Positions 12,165-24,556 are shown, numbered from the stretch's first letter. The stretch is 64,000 bases of DNA from Daedaleopsis sinensis (GCA_033807695.1 CM066305.1:3720001-3784000), one strand, 5' to 3'. Made by a program: numbers and translations. The notes: a model not told the origin generated them from the sequence alone.

Positions 12165-13831
12165 CTATTTGGCGCCATCTCCTCCTCCCTCTCCTCTATC
12201 TCCTCCTCTTCGCTCTCCTGCTCCTCCTCCTCGCCCTCCTCGTTTCGCACTCGATGTGGGTACCCAATGAAATATATTGCACGGCCTATGTACACGCTGT
12301 CTGCCCCCACCATGTCCCGCCGCCGCCCTCGACACCCTTGTACCCCTGCGCACTCTATACACCCGCTGCACCCTCGACACCATTGTACCCCTGCGCACTC
12401 GACACCTATACAGCCCTGCGCACGCCCTATCTCCCGCATTAATTCTGCGGTGGGCAACTGCCCCCCTCCCGGCCATCAGCGACGCCGCCCGGACGTCGCC
12501 GATGTGGCAGAACTCGGAGATGGCACGGGCAAAGGTAGAAGCGGTGGGAAGGGGCACATCGGTGGACTGGAAGGTATCTGTGGCAGAGGTGTCCATCATC
12601 TGCTCCAAGAGAGCGATGGCTTCCACGGGCTGGCCGCATCGGAAGTAGGCAGCCAACATCTCGTTCCAAACAGCGTTCTGAGACGCGCGCTCTAGCTGAG
12701 ACGCGTCCTGAACGACAGACTCGGTAGAGAGGGCGTCGCATGTCCACTGCACACGTTCCGAGCGAGACGCGTCCTTGAAGCTGGCGAAGGCGGACTGCGC
12801 ACCGGGAAGGTCCTGACGAGAGGCGTGCGTCTCGATGAGACTGATGTATGTCTGCGCGTCGGGGACGATGTCTACACGCTTCGAGAGGTGAGCGAAAATC
12901 TGTGAAGCAGCGTCTACCTTCGAGTGGATGGCACACGATCGGAGGAGCTTGTTGTATGTCTGGAGAGGGAACTTCGAGTTCGGGTTGGCGGCCGCAGACT
13001 GGAAGAGGGCGAGGGCCGACTTGAAATGCGAGTCGCCTCTGAGGGAAGCGATACGGTTCTCTTCCTCGAGGGCACTGTCGTCGAGGGCGGCACGGCGGCG
13101 ACGACGGAGACGAGCCTCTGCGCGACGGATGGCTTGGTGATTCTCGAAGTCACGGTCTGTGAGGGTGTTGATGAGAGTCGAGTAGGTGCCGAAGCCGGAG
13201 CGGGCGAGTTGGGAGGCGTCGGAGGAGGAGTCAGCGGCGAGGTGAGCGCGGTGGTGGGAGGAAGGGACGCGGAAAGCGTTGAGCTTCTCTACGCGGTCGC
13301 GGACCTGGGCAGAAGACCCCTGGGTGCCCTAGAGACGAGGATGGGCGTTAGAAAATGAAAAGACGAGCGCGTAGATGGAGAAGGTAGTCTTGTCACCAGC
13401 CGTTTAGACCGTTCATATTCGGGGGTCCTAACACGTCTGGTAAAGTACTTTCATACAGATGGGGTATTCCCAGAGCGCCTACGTCATACCAACTAGGTAC
13501 CGGACGATTCTCTGTTTAGTTTGTTCGTTCTTCTCCCGAGACTCCGACCAGGCAGAGAATCGTTCTCTACTAGCTCAGTCAAGACCAGAGGGAAGAAACT
13601 CACATTCTGGGAGGACTGCAGACGTCCCGAGGCATGGAACTTGGATGGGCCAGGACCGGGGTGGGAGGATCCGCCTGAGACGGACGAGCCCCAGCCTGTT
13701 ACGGCGGTAGAGGTGCCCGAGGACGACTGGAGTTGGAGGACATTGCGGAGAGTGTGCCCGGTCTGGTTCTGTACGGCGACGACGGCTCTGTGTGTATGGT
13801 GAAACAGTTGATTGGCGACCTTTGGAAGCAT
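12165..13831 (-). pseudogene. Truncated PPR copy 2 with chimeric tail
   Basis: Exon 1 (13831-13604) and intron 1 (275 nt) match the complete PPR gene, and exon 2 opens at 13328. Homology ends at 12492, after the residues EFCHIGDV. Reading continues in frame into foreign sequence (RAASLMAGRG..., Arg/Gly/Glu-rich, partly microsatellite-encoded) to a stop at 12165, giving a potential 463-aa product. About 830 C-terminal residues of the 1216-aa parent are missing, including most PPR units. The presequence, splice sites and open frame are intact, so transcription is possible, but a normal RNA-binding function is unlikely. Substitutions relative to copy 1 are few. Confidence 0.85.
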
Positions 13832-16800
13832 TGCGGCTGGTGCATGCGCTCGAGCGACGGCCGACTAGAAAGTATGAACAACGCCCAGCGAAGGGGTGTG
13901 CCTCGACTCGGACGGCCAAAAGGAGACGAGGGAAGGAGGGCGAGGGGGCGAGGAGGACGAGAAGGAGGACGACGACGACGACGACCACGGAGGGGGGAGG
14001 AGGAAGGGGTACAGTTTGACTCTGAGACCGAGCCCGGTCATCATCCGCGCGTCTATATTCCAAATAACCCTAGCCGAGCTGCCGACCACTCGCGTCCGCT
14101 CGGCCCTCCTTCCGACTTGCCCCGACGTCCCACATTCGTCACTGTACAGACCCGTTGCCAGAGCTCGTCCAAAGCTCGACTCCCAGTCTGCCCTGCTCTG
14201 CGCACACAGTCGTGGTAGGAGGACGACGACGCTGAGAGGGGAGTGCTCAATCCGTGTCCGCCCGCATTCCACGCTCTGACAAGTTCTGACAGTCTCAGGA
14301 ACGAATTCCGAATGCACCTCAGCCGCCGTCCTCTGCCCGGCGCTGCTCCAGTGCACCGCTAGCCACACTCCCCCTCGCTCCCTGCAATCGCAACGCCGGC
14401 CAGTCCGCCTCGCTCGTTCGTTTCCCGTGCAGCCCATCGGTAAGTCAGGCCAACATTATTATCTCTTCCGTTCCCTCACGACCAATAAATTAATAATGTC
14501 CAGTCTCTTGTCTCCCGAATGCACCGATAGCCCTGCTGGATATATGCACCTCCTCGCGCACCCACCATCTCACCTCGCCCGGGCTCTGCTTGGATTCGCA
14601 ACCCACTCTTCCCTCGCCCGCTCTCTTCCATTCTGTCCGGACTCGATCGTCTGACCCGTAACGACCTCCGGCTGCCCTCAAACGACGAGTGCCGTCTCCT
14701 GCCTGCAAGATGCACTCCGATCTCTGCGCGGTGCGCCACAAGATCCGGCATATCTCTATCAATTCCTATCCTCCCGCGTGCTAACACTTTTTATCAGCCT
14801 ACACTGGACGCTCTCTATTAGACCCATCGGGCCGCGCTTCCAAACGACGAGCTCGCAAAAATCGCGTTCCTAGCGATCTCATGCGCACTTGGGCCGGTCA
14901 CGCTCTCCCGTCCAAATGACGACCCGCTCCGGTGCGCGACTCGTATAGCTACCACACATGCGCCGACTACATAGTGTGCACGGCGCGTCCGCACGCCCGG
15001 AAGACGCTAGTTCAGAGTGCGCCCCGTGGCGACTCGAGCAGACCTCGCGCTCCAGCCATTGTCGGCCACCAGGCACGACCGTCCACGATACGGACACCCT
15101 ACGCGGACGTCGCACACCCGTCTCTGTTACCCAGGCCGCCGCAGCGGGGCACCGAACGCCGAACTCTCGGACCCCGCTGTGTCCCGTCACAGGCCCGCTC
15201 TGCGTGTCCACGGAGCACGCACGCAGCGCCGTCGTGCAGGATGCACACCCGCGCAGAACCGTCGCCGCTCGTCGCCCACTCACGAGTCACGCAGCACCTG
15301 TCGCTAGCATCTGGAGCGCTGCGGCCCCTGCCCGCCGCATGCTCGGTGCGCGCGCAGACCCGGCGACCTCCCGCCGTGAGTCCCGAGTCCCGGCCCCGAG
15401 CACACTGCGAGTCTGCTCCTGCGCCGAGTGCACGGCCAGACCACCCCGTCTCGCGGCAGCTCGCGCGCGGCCGGACGTGCGTGCGGGACGTCGGGAGAGC
15501 TGTCCGCGGGGGAGCTGTCCGCGGCGGGCGCGGGCGCGCGGAGTAGTACGGTATGTACGGTATTACATGATGTAAGTACGAGTAGAGGAGCGCAATATTA
15601 TTATACAGCTCTTTCCGACGACTGCGCGCGGGGAGCGGCCGCAGGCTACACGGGCGACTGCTCGTCAGCTGAGATGCGGACGGACGGTCATCGCGCGAGG
15701 TACGTACCGGCCGGCCGGCCGTGGACTCGGGGGCGGGGACGTGTGCGCCCTCGGAGGCTGGTGGCTGTCTGTCTGTGCCGCGCGGGCCAGTGCACCGAGT
15801 CCGGATCTGCACTTACTCCCTCGAATCGCAGACACGCGGCGTGCCCATCGGCGTGCAGCGCGCGAACTGGGCCACGGAGCGTGGCGCACTGTCGGCCTCC
15901 GGGGAGCGTTCAGGCGCACACGGTGTGCCTTCGCGTCGACGGGCGCGGGTCAGCGCCGCGCGCAGAGACAGAGTGTGATTCGTACATACCTAGCTGTGGC
16001 GGAGAGCACCTCGGAGACGGCGCGGCCGTGCTCTCTGCGGCTGGGGCAGCACTCGCCCGAGACATCCTATCTGCGCCAGCGACTCTACGCACGCCAACAG
16101 CTGTTAACATGGAGGTTAGCATGATATCGCGTAGACATGAGAGCGGCGACTAACCGGGCGGGTGCGAAAGTGGACCTGTCCTGTTAGAACGTCCACGGAG
16201 ATCTATTCGGATAGAGACTAGTCAGTAAGGCAGGGTCCAAAGTCAAAGTCAAAGATACGTGCCTCGAAATCGGGTGTGGGCCTCGGACCGCGAGGCTTTG
16301 AGCCGTTAGACTAGGATATACGGGTGGCTATCCTACGAACGAGTCAGAACGTATGGATAAGCGGGACAGCGGCGGGACTTACGCGGCTGTAGTCTGGCTC
16401 GTGGTCGGATAGTCGTGCGAGTGCCTGCAAAGGGAAAGTTGAAGTCAGTAAACGACAGATTTGCTACTGCGACCAGAGAGAATAGCTCACATGTACACAC
16501 TAAGCCAGTGATTGAACACTGTCGGCGACGCTGTACACGCCAATTGCATGCGGGAGACGCGGCGGCGGACACGCGGCGGGATGGCGTGTGGTCGGCGAGG
16601 TGAAGGTGTTGGGCAGCGAGTAGGGTAGAGTGAACGTGCGCAAGGACAGATACGACAGTGTGCACAGTGGGTAACTGAGGTGGGGAGAAGGGAGGAGGGC
16701 GCACTCGAGGTCCGGGGTGGTGGTGGTGAGTGCTGGTCCAACTCGACGAGGCCGCGCAGGTACTTATACCTCGCGAGCCTGGCCCGTGCGCATCCCCCAC

Positions 16801-19800
16801 GGTCAGGAGACCTGACCGTGTGGAAGTGACAACAGCGCACTTCGCACGCCTGCTCCGGGGGTGCGCGAGGCGGGCCAACCAGAGCGCGACACGGGGAATT
16901 CGGAGGAGGGGAAGGGGGACCCTGCGGACGTGCCTCAGGCTCCGAGCATGAAGGAGCGTAGAATGTTCCCAGGTGTCTTCACGTGGTGGCGTGGGCGCTC
17001 GGCTAACATCTGACACGCTTCTCACTCCGACGCCGTCGTATTTTGGGGCAGAAGGGGGTCGAGGAGATGGGGCCGCGTGGATAACGCCATCCGGGAGTTC
17101 CTGGCCGATTCGAGGCGGAACGGGGCGGCGGAGAGATAGATCGTAGCGACCAAGTCAGGAAGCTGTAAGTTGATCATGCTCCTATCAGATTTATGCCTAT
17201 AGTTCTGCAGAAATCGTACAGAGATCAGTAATTTCGGAGTTTTCAGTTTAATCATTAGAAGTGAGCACACACATGCGAGAGAGTCACAATTTCTATTGCA
17301 TTACCTTACAAGTGTGTATCCTAGTCAATACGGTAGAGTGTTCTTTCAGTATCCGACCTGCGAGAGGGAATGTGTTAGTTCTCGTCTCAGATCGATAGAA
17401 GAAGGTCGAGATAAACGCCCGGCGGTGAGTATAGCTTGTCCGTATTTGGATGGCCGTGACTAAGTCTGTAACGCTCATCCGAATTCCCGCCGCCAGGTAA
17501 GCATCCGCCGCCGTCTCCGCCTTGATCACACATGTTCGCGCCTCTCGCTTGACTTTCGCGGGATGTAACTGACCTGTACCGTTACGCTAAGGCGGTTTGA
17601 CAGTGGAAGTCCGTGTACAACAAACCGGAACTGCTAGAGCGAGACAAAGTTCGTACTCCTTTGAGGAGAGCGGCGGCCTTCAAGCCGCAGCATGATTCAC
17701 ATTCTGTCCGCTGCAGAATGCATATTCTGACTGCAGCCCTTCTCCACAGATACATAACTGTATTCGTTCAGTGCTCAAGAGTCCTGTAGGCCAAACCCTG
17801 AGCACATTAAACTCGTGGAATTCTTTCCTTGCTATTAGCAATATTCAAGTCCGCCGCTCCGTGTACGTGTATCTACGTCATTGCCTGCCCCAAATGTGTT
17901 CCAGGAGCTAACGCGAACAGGATGTGCTCTCCGCCTAGTGGGCGGCAGGTTCTGGGCTCGGTGTTCTCGGGCATGATCAAGTCATATTTATTCTCGGCCG
18001 ATGTGCCTGCCACCACCGGGTACCTCTACAATATGTGCTAGATACATATGACTACCGCCTCTTGGGATAGGGATACTGTACCATCACTGCTTTAATCTGA
18101 GGCTATGTTCAACTCAGGTTCATGAGTACGATCGGGACCACGGTCACTCCGACGGCTCCAGATAACATATCGCGAAGAGAATTTCAAGCGACTGCAAGGC
18201 TCCTTTTCTAGCAACATGACACATCAGAAATTTTCAACCTTCCATGCCTTGATGACCGTGCGTGACCGGTGTGAGAATACTTGAAGCATGAGGGGCCGCT
18301 GTCTAATTCTGCACTAATGATCTAATGCTAATGTTCACTGCACAGTTCTCAGTGAGCATGATCGTATATCATACATATCTCATGATGCAGCGGATGGCGG
18401 CTGATATTTCATAGTAGAACGGCAGCTCGAGAGATGTCCTGCCACGGTGAGAAAGCTCGCCGGCACGGCGGAGAGTTCTCCTTCATGAGCGCGTCCGAAA
18501 AGTGTCACCCGGGCGCGGAGACGCAGTAATTCGGGTCCAGCCACTTTGGTCTGTTTGTTCCAACCATCACAAAACACCGAATTCACAGTATACTATCTCT
18601 CCCAGTCATCAGGAGCATCGCGCTTTCTACGAACTACATGCTCTCTTCGTACTCGCTGCTCGACTAGGATGTCAACGACTGTGGGCATATCAGATCTCCC
18701 TCTGAGTCATCTCGTGGCTCCCTCTCCACCTCGGCGAGCGCGACACGACACGACAAGCCAGTCTCAGTTGCACACCCGGCGCCGCCCTTCCAATTCGTGA
18801 GTGTGCCATTACTCTGCACAGACCTGCCCATGCTCAGCTCGAGATGACAGTCTAGACAGTGTTTGCCGCTGGTCTCTCTAAGCCGAGTCTTTGATTCGAA
18901 CGCAGCGCGTCGACACGTCAAGGACATGGTTCCACGCTGTCTGTCAACGCCCCCGGTGCACCTTGTTGGAGTTGAGGAGGTTGTCTGCCGTGATAGACCT
19001 GTGATTCACGAAGTACGTATCTTGTTCTTTCGCTTTCGCTCGCGGAAAGCCCGATGGCGGGTGGAGAGAGAGTCCCAGCACTGTGCTGACAGTGGTGACC
19101 ATTGCGAGCGGAGCGGCAAGTGGTAGGGGACATCTGAGTCGTAGCTAGCATGCGATGTGTCTCCCCAACCATGCTCGAGAGTGGTGGTGGACTACTAGCT
19201 TTCGGGACACACGTAGAGAAGCGTGAGAGCTTTGCGGTTACGCACGTACCATGTTCAGTCATCGTGCAACGCCGGTGTTTAACTTTCCACAAGTGTACCC
19301 AAGGTCTTAGGTATGGGTATGTGACACGATTCTGGTGAGCAATATGGCCGGAGACTGACATTCTCCCGTCATTGCTGGCTTTAGAAGCGAGGCAAAGAGT
19401 CGTGGAGGGCGGGCGAACTGAGGTGCGGGCAGATACTGTAAGTGTGTCAGTGTATTCTGTTGATTTTCGTGGCGGCTCACCTTCTGCGGCATGCAGGTCG
19501 TTCCTGGAGTTGTCCTGGAGTCGCTCCGGGGATCAGAACGCCGACGACGTCATTGCTGAGGTCTTGAAGAAGCACATAAGCAGATTGGCACAAAGGTTCG
19601 TCAAAGAGTGTCAGCTTGATTTCACGCATGCTTACGCCGACCTCGATGGGACTCGTGCTATCTATCCGGCGGTGTTCGCGCAGTGAAGGTGTGATCGTTG
19701 TTGGTGGACGTACCTCGACGGCGGGTGGAGGCTTCGACAAGCCGATCAGTGCATAGCGTGGTGGCACTCAGGGGCCCACGGCAAAGCCGCGGTCGTCGAC

Positions 19801-21068
19801 TCGAAGTCCATGGACGTGACACAGCGCTACGAGCCGGAGTCGCAGAGCCGCTCCATGAGCTTTCGTCCGAGTACGCACTTGGACGGTGGAAGACGAGACA
19901 CAAGAGCTCCAGACAATTGTTCACTAGTCGGAAGACTTCGGCGATGTCGCGTGTCGGGCGCAGAATGAGTCGAGAAGGGCGGGCAGCTGTCAGACGTGGA
20001 GGGGGTGGGCGGTCGCTCAGAAAGAACGGTGAGTCGTAAATCTATCGCCAGTAGAAACAGTGGCCTGGCGAGAGATTCAAAGTGTCGGGGAGAGCCAATG
20101 CAGGCAGTCGCCGGGTGGACGAGACACGCGAGAGTTGGCAGTGTTAGCGGACGAGAATGGCGATGCAGGGCCGCGGGAAGGGGAGTCAGATTGAGCGTGC
20201 GGCAGCGGTGAGTCGTCATTCAATACGAGACTAGTGGAGGTGGTTTGGCGGACAATGCATGAAGAGCCGTTGCGCCCCGCGGGGAGTACGGCAGACGACT
20301 TGGAGGACGGGTTGGCGCGAGAGACGGGTTGGCGCGAGAGACGGGTCGGCGGACGAGGAGGGCGAGCGCAAGTTCGCAGGCGGAGTCAGCAAGAGATCTG
20401 AGACGCTGCGGAGCACCTATCAGGTAAGATCGCATCCGGGGCGTGGCTCGAGACCCGCGCCCCAGTTCGTAGCTGACATCTAGTTGCAGCACACACAGTA
20501 TTCGTGTCGCAATCCTGAGAGCAGTGACGAGTGGGGACGGGAGGTGCTGGAGATGAAGGTGGTGGTGGCAGAGAAAGAGGTGCGATCGGACGAGTCTGAG
20601 TGTCCGGAGATGGGCATGTAGGCGCCGGGTAGTTTCTCTGACTGCTGACGGACGCAACGAGCCAGAGAGGCTGAGTATGATTTGCGCGCTGCTCGAGGAC
20701 TCGAGGAGTAATACACACCAGTAATTGCGGATGATCTCTGTTCTCGAGCTCCGAGACTCGGGTTTCGAGACTTGAGCACTATTTGGTGCCATCTCCTCTC
20801 TCTCCTCCTCTTCGCTCTCCTGCTCCTCCTCCTCGCCCTCCTCGTTTCGCACTCGATGTGGGTACCCAATGAAATATATTGCACGGCCTATGTACACGCT
20901 GTCTGCCCCCACCATGTCCCGCCGCCGCCCTCGACACCCTTGTACCCCTGCGCACTCTATACACCCGCTGCACCCTCGACACCATTGTACCCCTGCGCAC
21001 TCCCTATCTCCCGCATTAATTCTGCGGTGGGCAACTGTCCCCCTCCCGGCCATCAGCGACGCCGCCCG
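12492..21068. repeat. Tandem unit 2 (8577 bp) of PPR-fragment array
   Basis: Nearly identical to unit 1 over most of its length, in the same order and orientation. Differences include a 58-bp deletion near 15319 relative to unit 1 (non-triplet, inside the longest plus-strand frame of unit 1), several short indels, and a strongly diverged block at about 18690-19390 matching 10070-10760 of unit 1. The right end, ...CATCAGCGACGCCGCCC, is the same as the end of unit 1 and abuts the third PPR fragment at 21069. Confidence 0.85.
14255..14440 (-). pseudogene. Relic of kinase-like last exon (unit 2)
   Basis: This is the unit-2 counterpart of the relic at 5640-5815, with the same ordered blocks (GAATTCCGAAT on plus, GCATTCCACGC on plus, CTCGCTCGTTCG on plus). 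Frames are broken. Confidence 0.45.
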
Positions 21069-22410
21069 GACGTCGCCGATGTGGCAGAACTCGGAGATGG
21101 CACGGGCAAAGGTAGAAGCGGTGGGAAGGGGCACATCGGTGGAGTGGAAGGTATCTGTGGCAGAGGTGTCCATCATCTGCTCCAAGAGAGCGATGGCTTC
21201 CACGGGCTGGCCGCATCGGAAGTAGGCAGCCAACATCTCGTTCCAAACCGCGTTCTGAGACGCGCGCTCTAGCTGAGACGCGTCCTGAACGACAGACTCG
21301 GTAGAGAGGGCGTCGCATGTCCACTGCACACGTTCCGAGCGAGACGCGTCCTTGAAGCTGGCAAAGGCGGACTGCGCACCGGGAAGGTCCTGGCGAGAGG
21401 CGTGCGTCTCGATGAGACTGATGTATGTCTGCGCGTCAGGGACGATGTCTACACGCTTCGAGAGGTGAGCGAAAATCTGTGAAGCCGCGTCTACGTTCGA
21501 GTGGATGGCACACGATCGGAGGAGCTTGTTGTATGTCTGGAGAGGGAACTTGGAGTTCGGGTTGGCGGCCGCAGACTGGAAGAGAGCGAGGGCCGACTTG
21601 AAATGCGAGTCGCCTCTGAGGGAAGCGATACGGTTCTCTTCCTCGAGGGCACTGTCGTCGAGGGCGGCACGGCGGCGACGACGGAGACGAGCCTCTGCGC
21701 GACGGATGGCTTGGTGATTCTCGAAGTCACGGTCTGTGAGGGTGTTGATGAGAGTCGAGTAGGTGCCGAAGCCGGAGCGGGCGAGTTGGGAGGCGTCGGA
21801 GGAGGAGTCAGCGGCGAGGTGAGCGCGGTGGTGGGAGGAAGGGACGCGGAAAGCGTTCAGCTTCTCTACGCGGTCGCGGACCTGGGCAGAAGACCCCTGG
21901 GTGCCCTAGAGACGAGGATGGGCGTTAGAAAATGAAAAGACGAGCGCGTAAATGGGGGAAGGTAGTCTTGTCACCAGCCGTTGAGGACCGTTCATATTCG
22001 GGGGTCCTAACACGTCTGGTGAAGTAATTTTGGGAGGATGGGGTATTCCCAGAACGCCTACGTCATACCAACTAGGTAGAGGACGAGTCTCTGTTTAATT
22101 TGTTCGCTCTTCTCCCGAGACTCCGACCAGGTAGAGGATCGTTTTCTGATAGCTGGGTCAAGACTAGAGAGAAAAAACTCACATTCTGAGAAGACTGCAG
22201 ACGTCCCGAGGCATGGAACTTGGATGGGCCAGGACCGGGGTGGGAGGATCCGCCTGAGACGGACGAGCCCCAGCCTGTTACGGCGGTAGAGGTGCCCGAG
22301 GACGACTGGAGTTGGAGGACATTGCGGAGAGTGTGCCCGGTCTGGTTCTGTACGGCGACGACGGCTCTGTGTGTATGGTGAAAGAGTTGATTGGCGACCT
22401 TTGGAAGCAT
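20220..22410 (-). pseudogene. Truncated PPR copy 3 with longer chimeric tail
   Basis: Exon 1 is 22410-22183, intron 1 is 277 nt, and exon 2 opens at 21905. PPR homology ends at 21069, again after EFCHIGDV. The tail is the same sequence as in copy 2, but a shorter GA/CT microsatellite shifts the frame, so the reading runs on to 20220 (potential 637 aa). As in copy 2, the C-terminal two thirds of the PPR protein is absent. The different tails of copies 2 and 3, from nearly the same DNA, argue against selection on the tail as protein. Confidence 0.82.
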
Positions 22411-23080
22411 TGCGGCTGGTGCATGCGCTCGAGCGACGGCCGACTAGAAAGTATGAACAACGCCCAGCGAAGGGGTGTGCCTCAGACAGCCAAAAGAAAA
22501 CGAGAGAAGAAGACAAGGGAGGAGGTCGACGACGACGAAGACGCGGAGGAGGGGGGGAGGAGGAAGAGGTTGAGTTGACTCTGACTCTGAGTCCGGTCAT
22601 CATCCGAGCGTCTATATTCCAAATAACCAGGTAGCCGAGCTGCCGACCACTCGCGTCCACTCGGCCCTCCTTCCGACTTCCCCCGACGTCCCACACACGT
22701 GATCCTGCAGACCCAGCTCTTAAGTTCTTCCAGCCTCTGCCTCTGCCTCACTGCCAGGCGGAGTCCTCCTCCTCCTCCGCACACAGTCAGTATTCATCAT
22801 ATGAGTACGACCCATTTGACTCAGACTGAGAAAGGACTATTTTAGTAGGCTACCACCGTGTCTGCACGTTTTCCATGATCTGACATCTCTGACAATACTC
22901 ACAGGCTGTCTGGGACGAATTCCGAATCGTACCTGTCGTGCCTGCGGCCTGAGGCCGTGATCGCAAAGGAGGATTCAGCAACATGTCAGCGACCCTGATA
23001 TCTGTCATCCGCGCACGAGTCCAATATTAATAGCCAATCTCGTTCAGTGAGCCAATTTAATTTTGCGAGCAACACTCACC
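21069..23080. repeat. Tandem unit 3, partial; diverged beyond about 22480
   Basis: From 21069 to about 22480 the sequence is almost identical to units 1 and 2 (PPR exon 2 fragment, intron, exon 1, and about 70 bp upstream). From about 22480 on it is still alignable (shared GTCATCATCCG...CGTCTATATTCCAAATAACC, then GACGAATTCCGAAT) but much more diverged, and the rest of the upstream segment is absent. This is the boundary with the kinase cluster. Confidence 0.7.
22870..22960 (-). pseudogene. Relic of kinase-like last exon next to unit 3
   Basis: The plus-strand stretch GAATTCCGAATCGTACCTGT followed by CGTGCC matches GAATTCCGAATACAACCTGT followed by CGCGCC of the intact kinase gene at 26112-27242 (the ARRARQV...GIL region). 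This is the clearest of the three relics and fixes the family of the others. Confidence 0.6.
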
Positions 23081-23229
23081 TGATGTGCGTCTGAGCACAC
23101 CCAGCGCCATAGCATACCACCCCGTACCATTGCCGGCAGGTTTCGCGCCCTCCATTTGTGTCCTAGGGCCGCGCAGCCGAGCCGTGGGTCAAGGAGATAA
23201 GATTGATCGATCCGACACATTGCTCCGGA

Positions 23230-24366
23230 TTACTGGCCGCGGGACGGCATCCAACGGGGGATGCTCAACGCACGGCAGCAGGCATTCCACGCCTTAACAG
23301 CCCACAGAATTCCGAGTACAACCTGGCGCGCCCGCCGTGCGCTCGGCCGGCAGCGACAGACCCCAATGCACCCTCGCTCGTCCCCTTTCAGCCATCGCAC
23401 GATCCACCCAACAATCCACGGCTCAGGGCGTTTCGAGCTTTTATACACCCACTGTCCGAGGAGGAAACACATCTCCAGTCAGCACAATGGTTTGCGATGA
23501 AGTGGGCGGGAGACGCATACTTACGTTTGACGTCCACTGGAATGCGTGGCCGACGCAGTGCACGTCCCACGAGTACGGGTCGAAGTGTGTCATGCCCCGC
23601 GGCGGATCGATATGCGACGGCGGCAGCTTGATCGCGGGCTGCTCGCCAGGCCCGAGCGCGTACTGCTGCGACTCGCCAAAGTCCATGATGTACACCTTGT
23701 CTACCTTGATCGGCAGATTGGGATGGAACCTGACATCATGCTCCTGAGCGAGCAGGAGGTTGTCGAGGACAAAGTCCTAGAGCACTGGCGGTGAGTGTTC
23801 TGAACAAGCCTCACATGCATATTCGAGTGTGTCTCACCAGGTGGGCGATCTTCATTGAATGGAGATATTCAACGCCCTGGGCAGCATCGTCAGCGTACAT
23901 CAACCAACACTGGAGTAATGATCCTCAGCTGGTACGTACCTCCAAGATTTGGTAGTAGACGTCGAGTACCTTCGCAAGGTCCCACAGAGGAAAGTCTGAC
24001 ATAAACTCGCTGAGAACCGGCATGATCAGAATCGGTCGTTCCGAGTGTACATCGTACACGTCGCAACCGGGCAACGTGTGGCTCAGGCAAGCTGGGTCCA
24101 GTCTACGGAGTCGCTTGTAGATCTCAGCCTCTTGCCCAGCGGGATTGAGGGCTTTAATCGCGTAGGGTGGTATCTGGTCCCCAGTGCGCCACGCAACATC
24201 CTGCCAACAGAAGCATCAGTGCTGTGGCTCCGAAAAATCTGAACATGGTGAGCACTGAGCGCACTGGTTTGAGAGTATCCTCGAGGTACAAGCCGCGGGC
24301 CTTGACTTCGGGGTGGTTCTGGACCCAATCAGGGACTGTTGGAATGGTTACAATGTAGTTCGCCAT
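23230..24366 (-). CDS. Kinase-like protein K1
   Basis: Five exons: 24366-24265, 24200-23940, 23876-23838, 23776-23525 and 23451-23230, giving 291 aa. A short N-terminal segment (VPDWVQNHPEVKARG) precedes a compact protein-kinase fold. Seen: a VAIK-type Lys in PPYAIKAL (about residue 50), Glu in QEAEIY, the hinge-like ILIMPVLSEF, catalytic loop IAHL-DFVLDN (132-140, split by an intron exactly after HL), DFG in IMDFGES (166-168), and DPYSWDV like subdomain IX. HRD is HLD and the Lys two residues after the catalytic Asp is Val. No glycine-rich loop is visible. The last exon carries the family signature ERGC..VC.CRP.ARRARQV. It is the closest relative of K3. The substrate is unknown; it may be a pseudokinase. 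Confidence 0.85.
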
Positions 24367-24556
24367 GATATGCGAGTTGAAGCAAAATGGTGAAAGCGTG
24401 GCAGGTTGAACCTGCTCAGTGCTGGGCCCCGGTTAACCGGAGTGGCACTGCGGCTAGAGTCGGCGCTATATGCGCGCTTCAGTGCAGTCGACCGGCACAA
24501 GTACTCCACAACTCGCAACACCAAACACCATCAATCATACGGGCCAATCTCAATAT

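Larger units (their letters stand above)
3532..12491. repeat. Tandem unit 1 (8960 bp) of PPR-fragment array
   Basis: The unit runs from inside PPR exon 2, at the shared word GACGTCGCC (3532-3540), through exon 1 and about 7.3 kb of upstream DNA. It is followed immediately by the same word and sequence at 12492. The part from about 5210 to 12491 is GC-rich and has no supportable gene. Long open frames in it, such as plus 6319-7521, are not preserved in unit 2 because of indels that are not multiples of three. Contents seen: a (GAC)n stretch near 5345-5372, a relic kinase exon at about 5640-5815, an imperfect 17-19-bp repeat around 11690-11735, a GA/CT-rich microsatellite at 12176-12245, and a short minisatellite around GTACCCCTGCGCACTC at 12330-12430. 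Confidence 0.85.

Noticed and set aside
11606..12457. 283-codon minus-strand frame at the end of unit 1
   Set aside because: Mostly microsatellite (Glu-rich) and low-complexity; the frame is altered in the other copy, where it becomes the tail of the truncated PPR frame.
12430..12500. Helitron-like 3' hairpin (CCGCA...TGCGG) at the unit junction
   Set aside because: The expected CTRR end and a 5' TC end could not be placed, and the junction is explained by a 9-bp shared word. Not supported.
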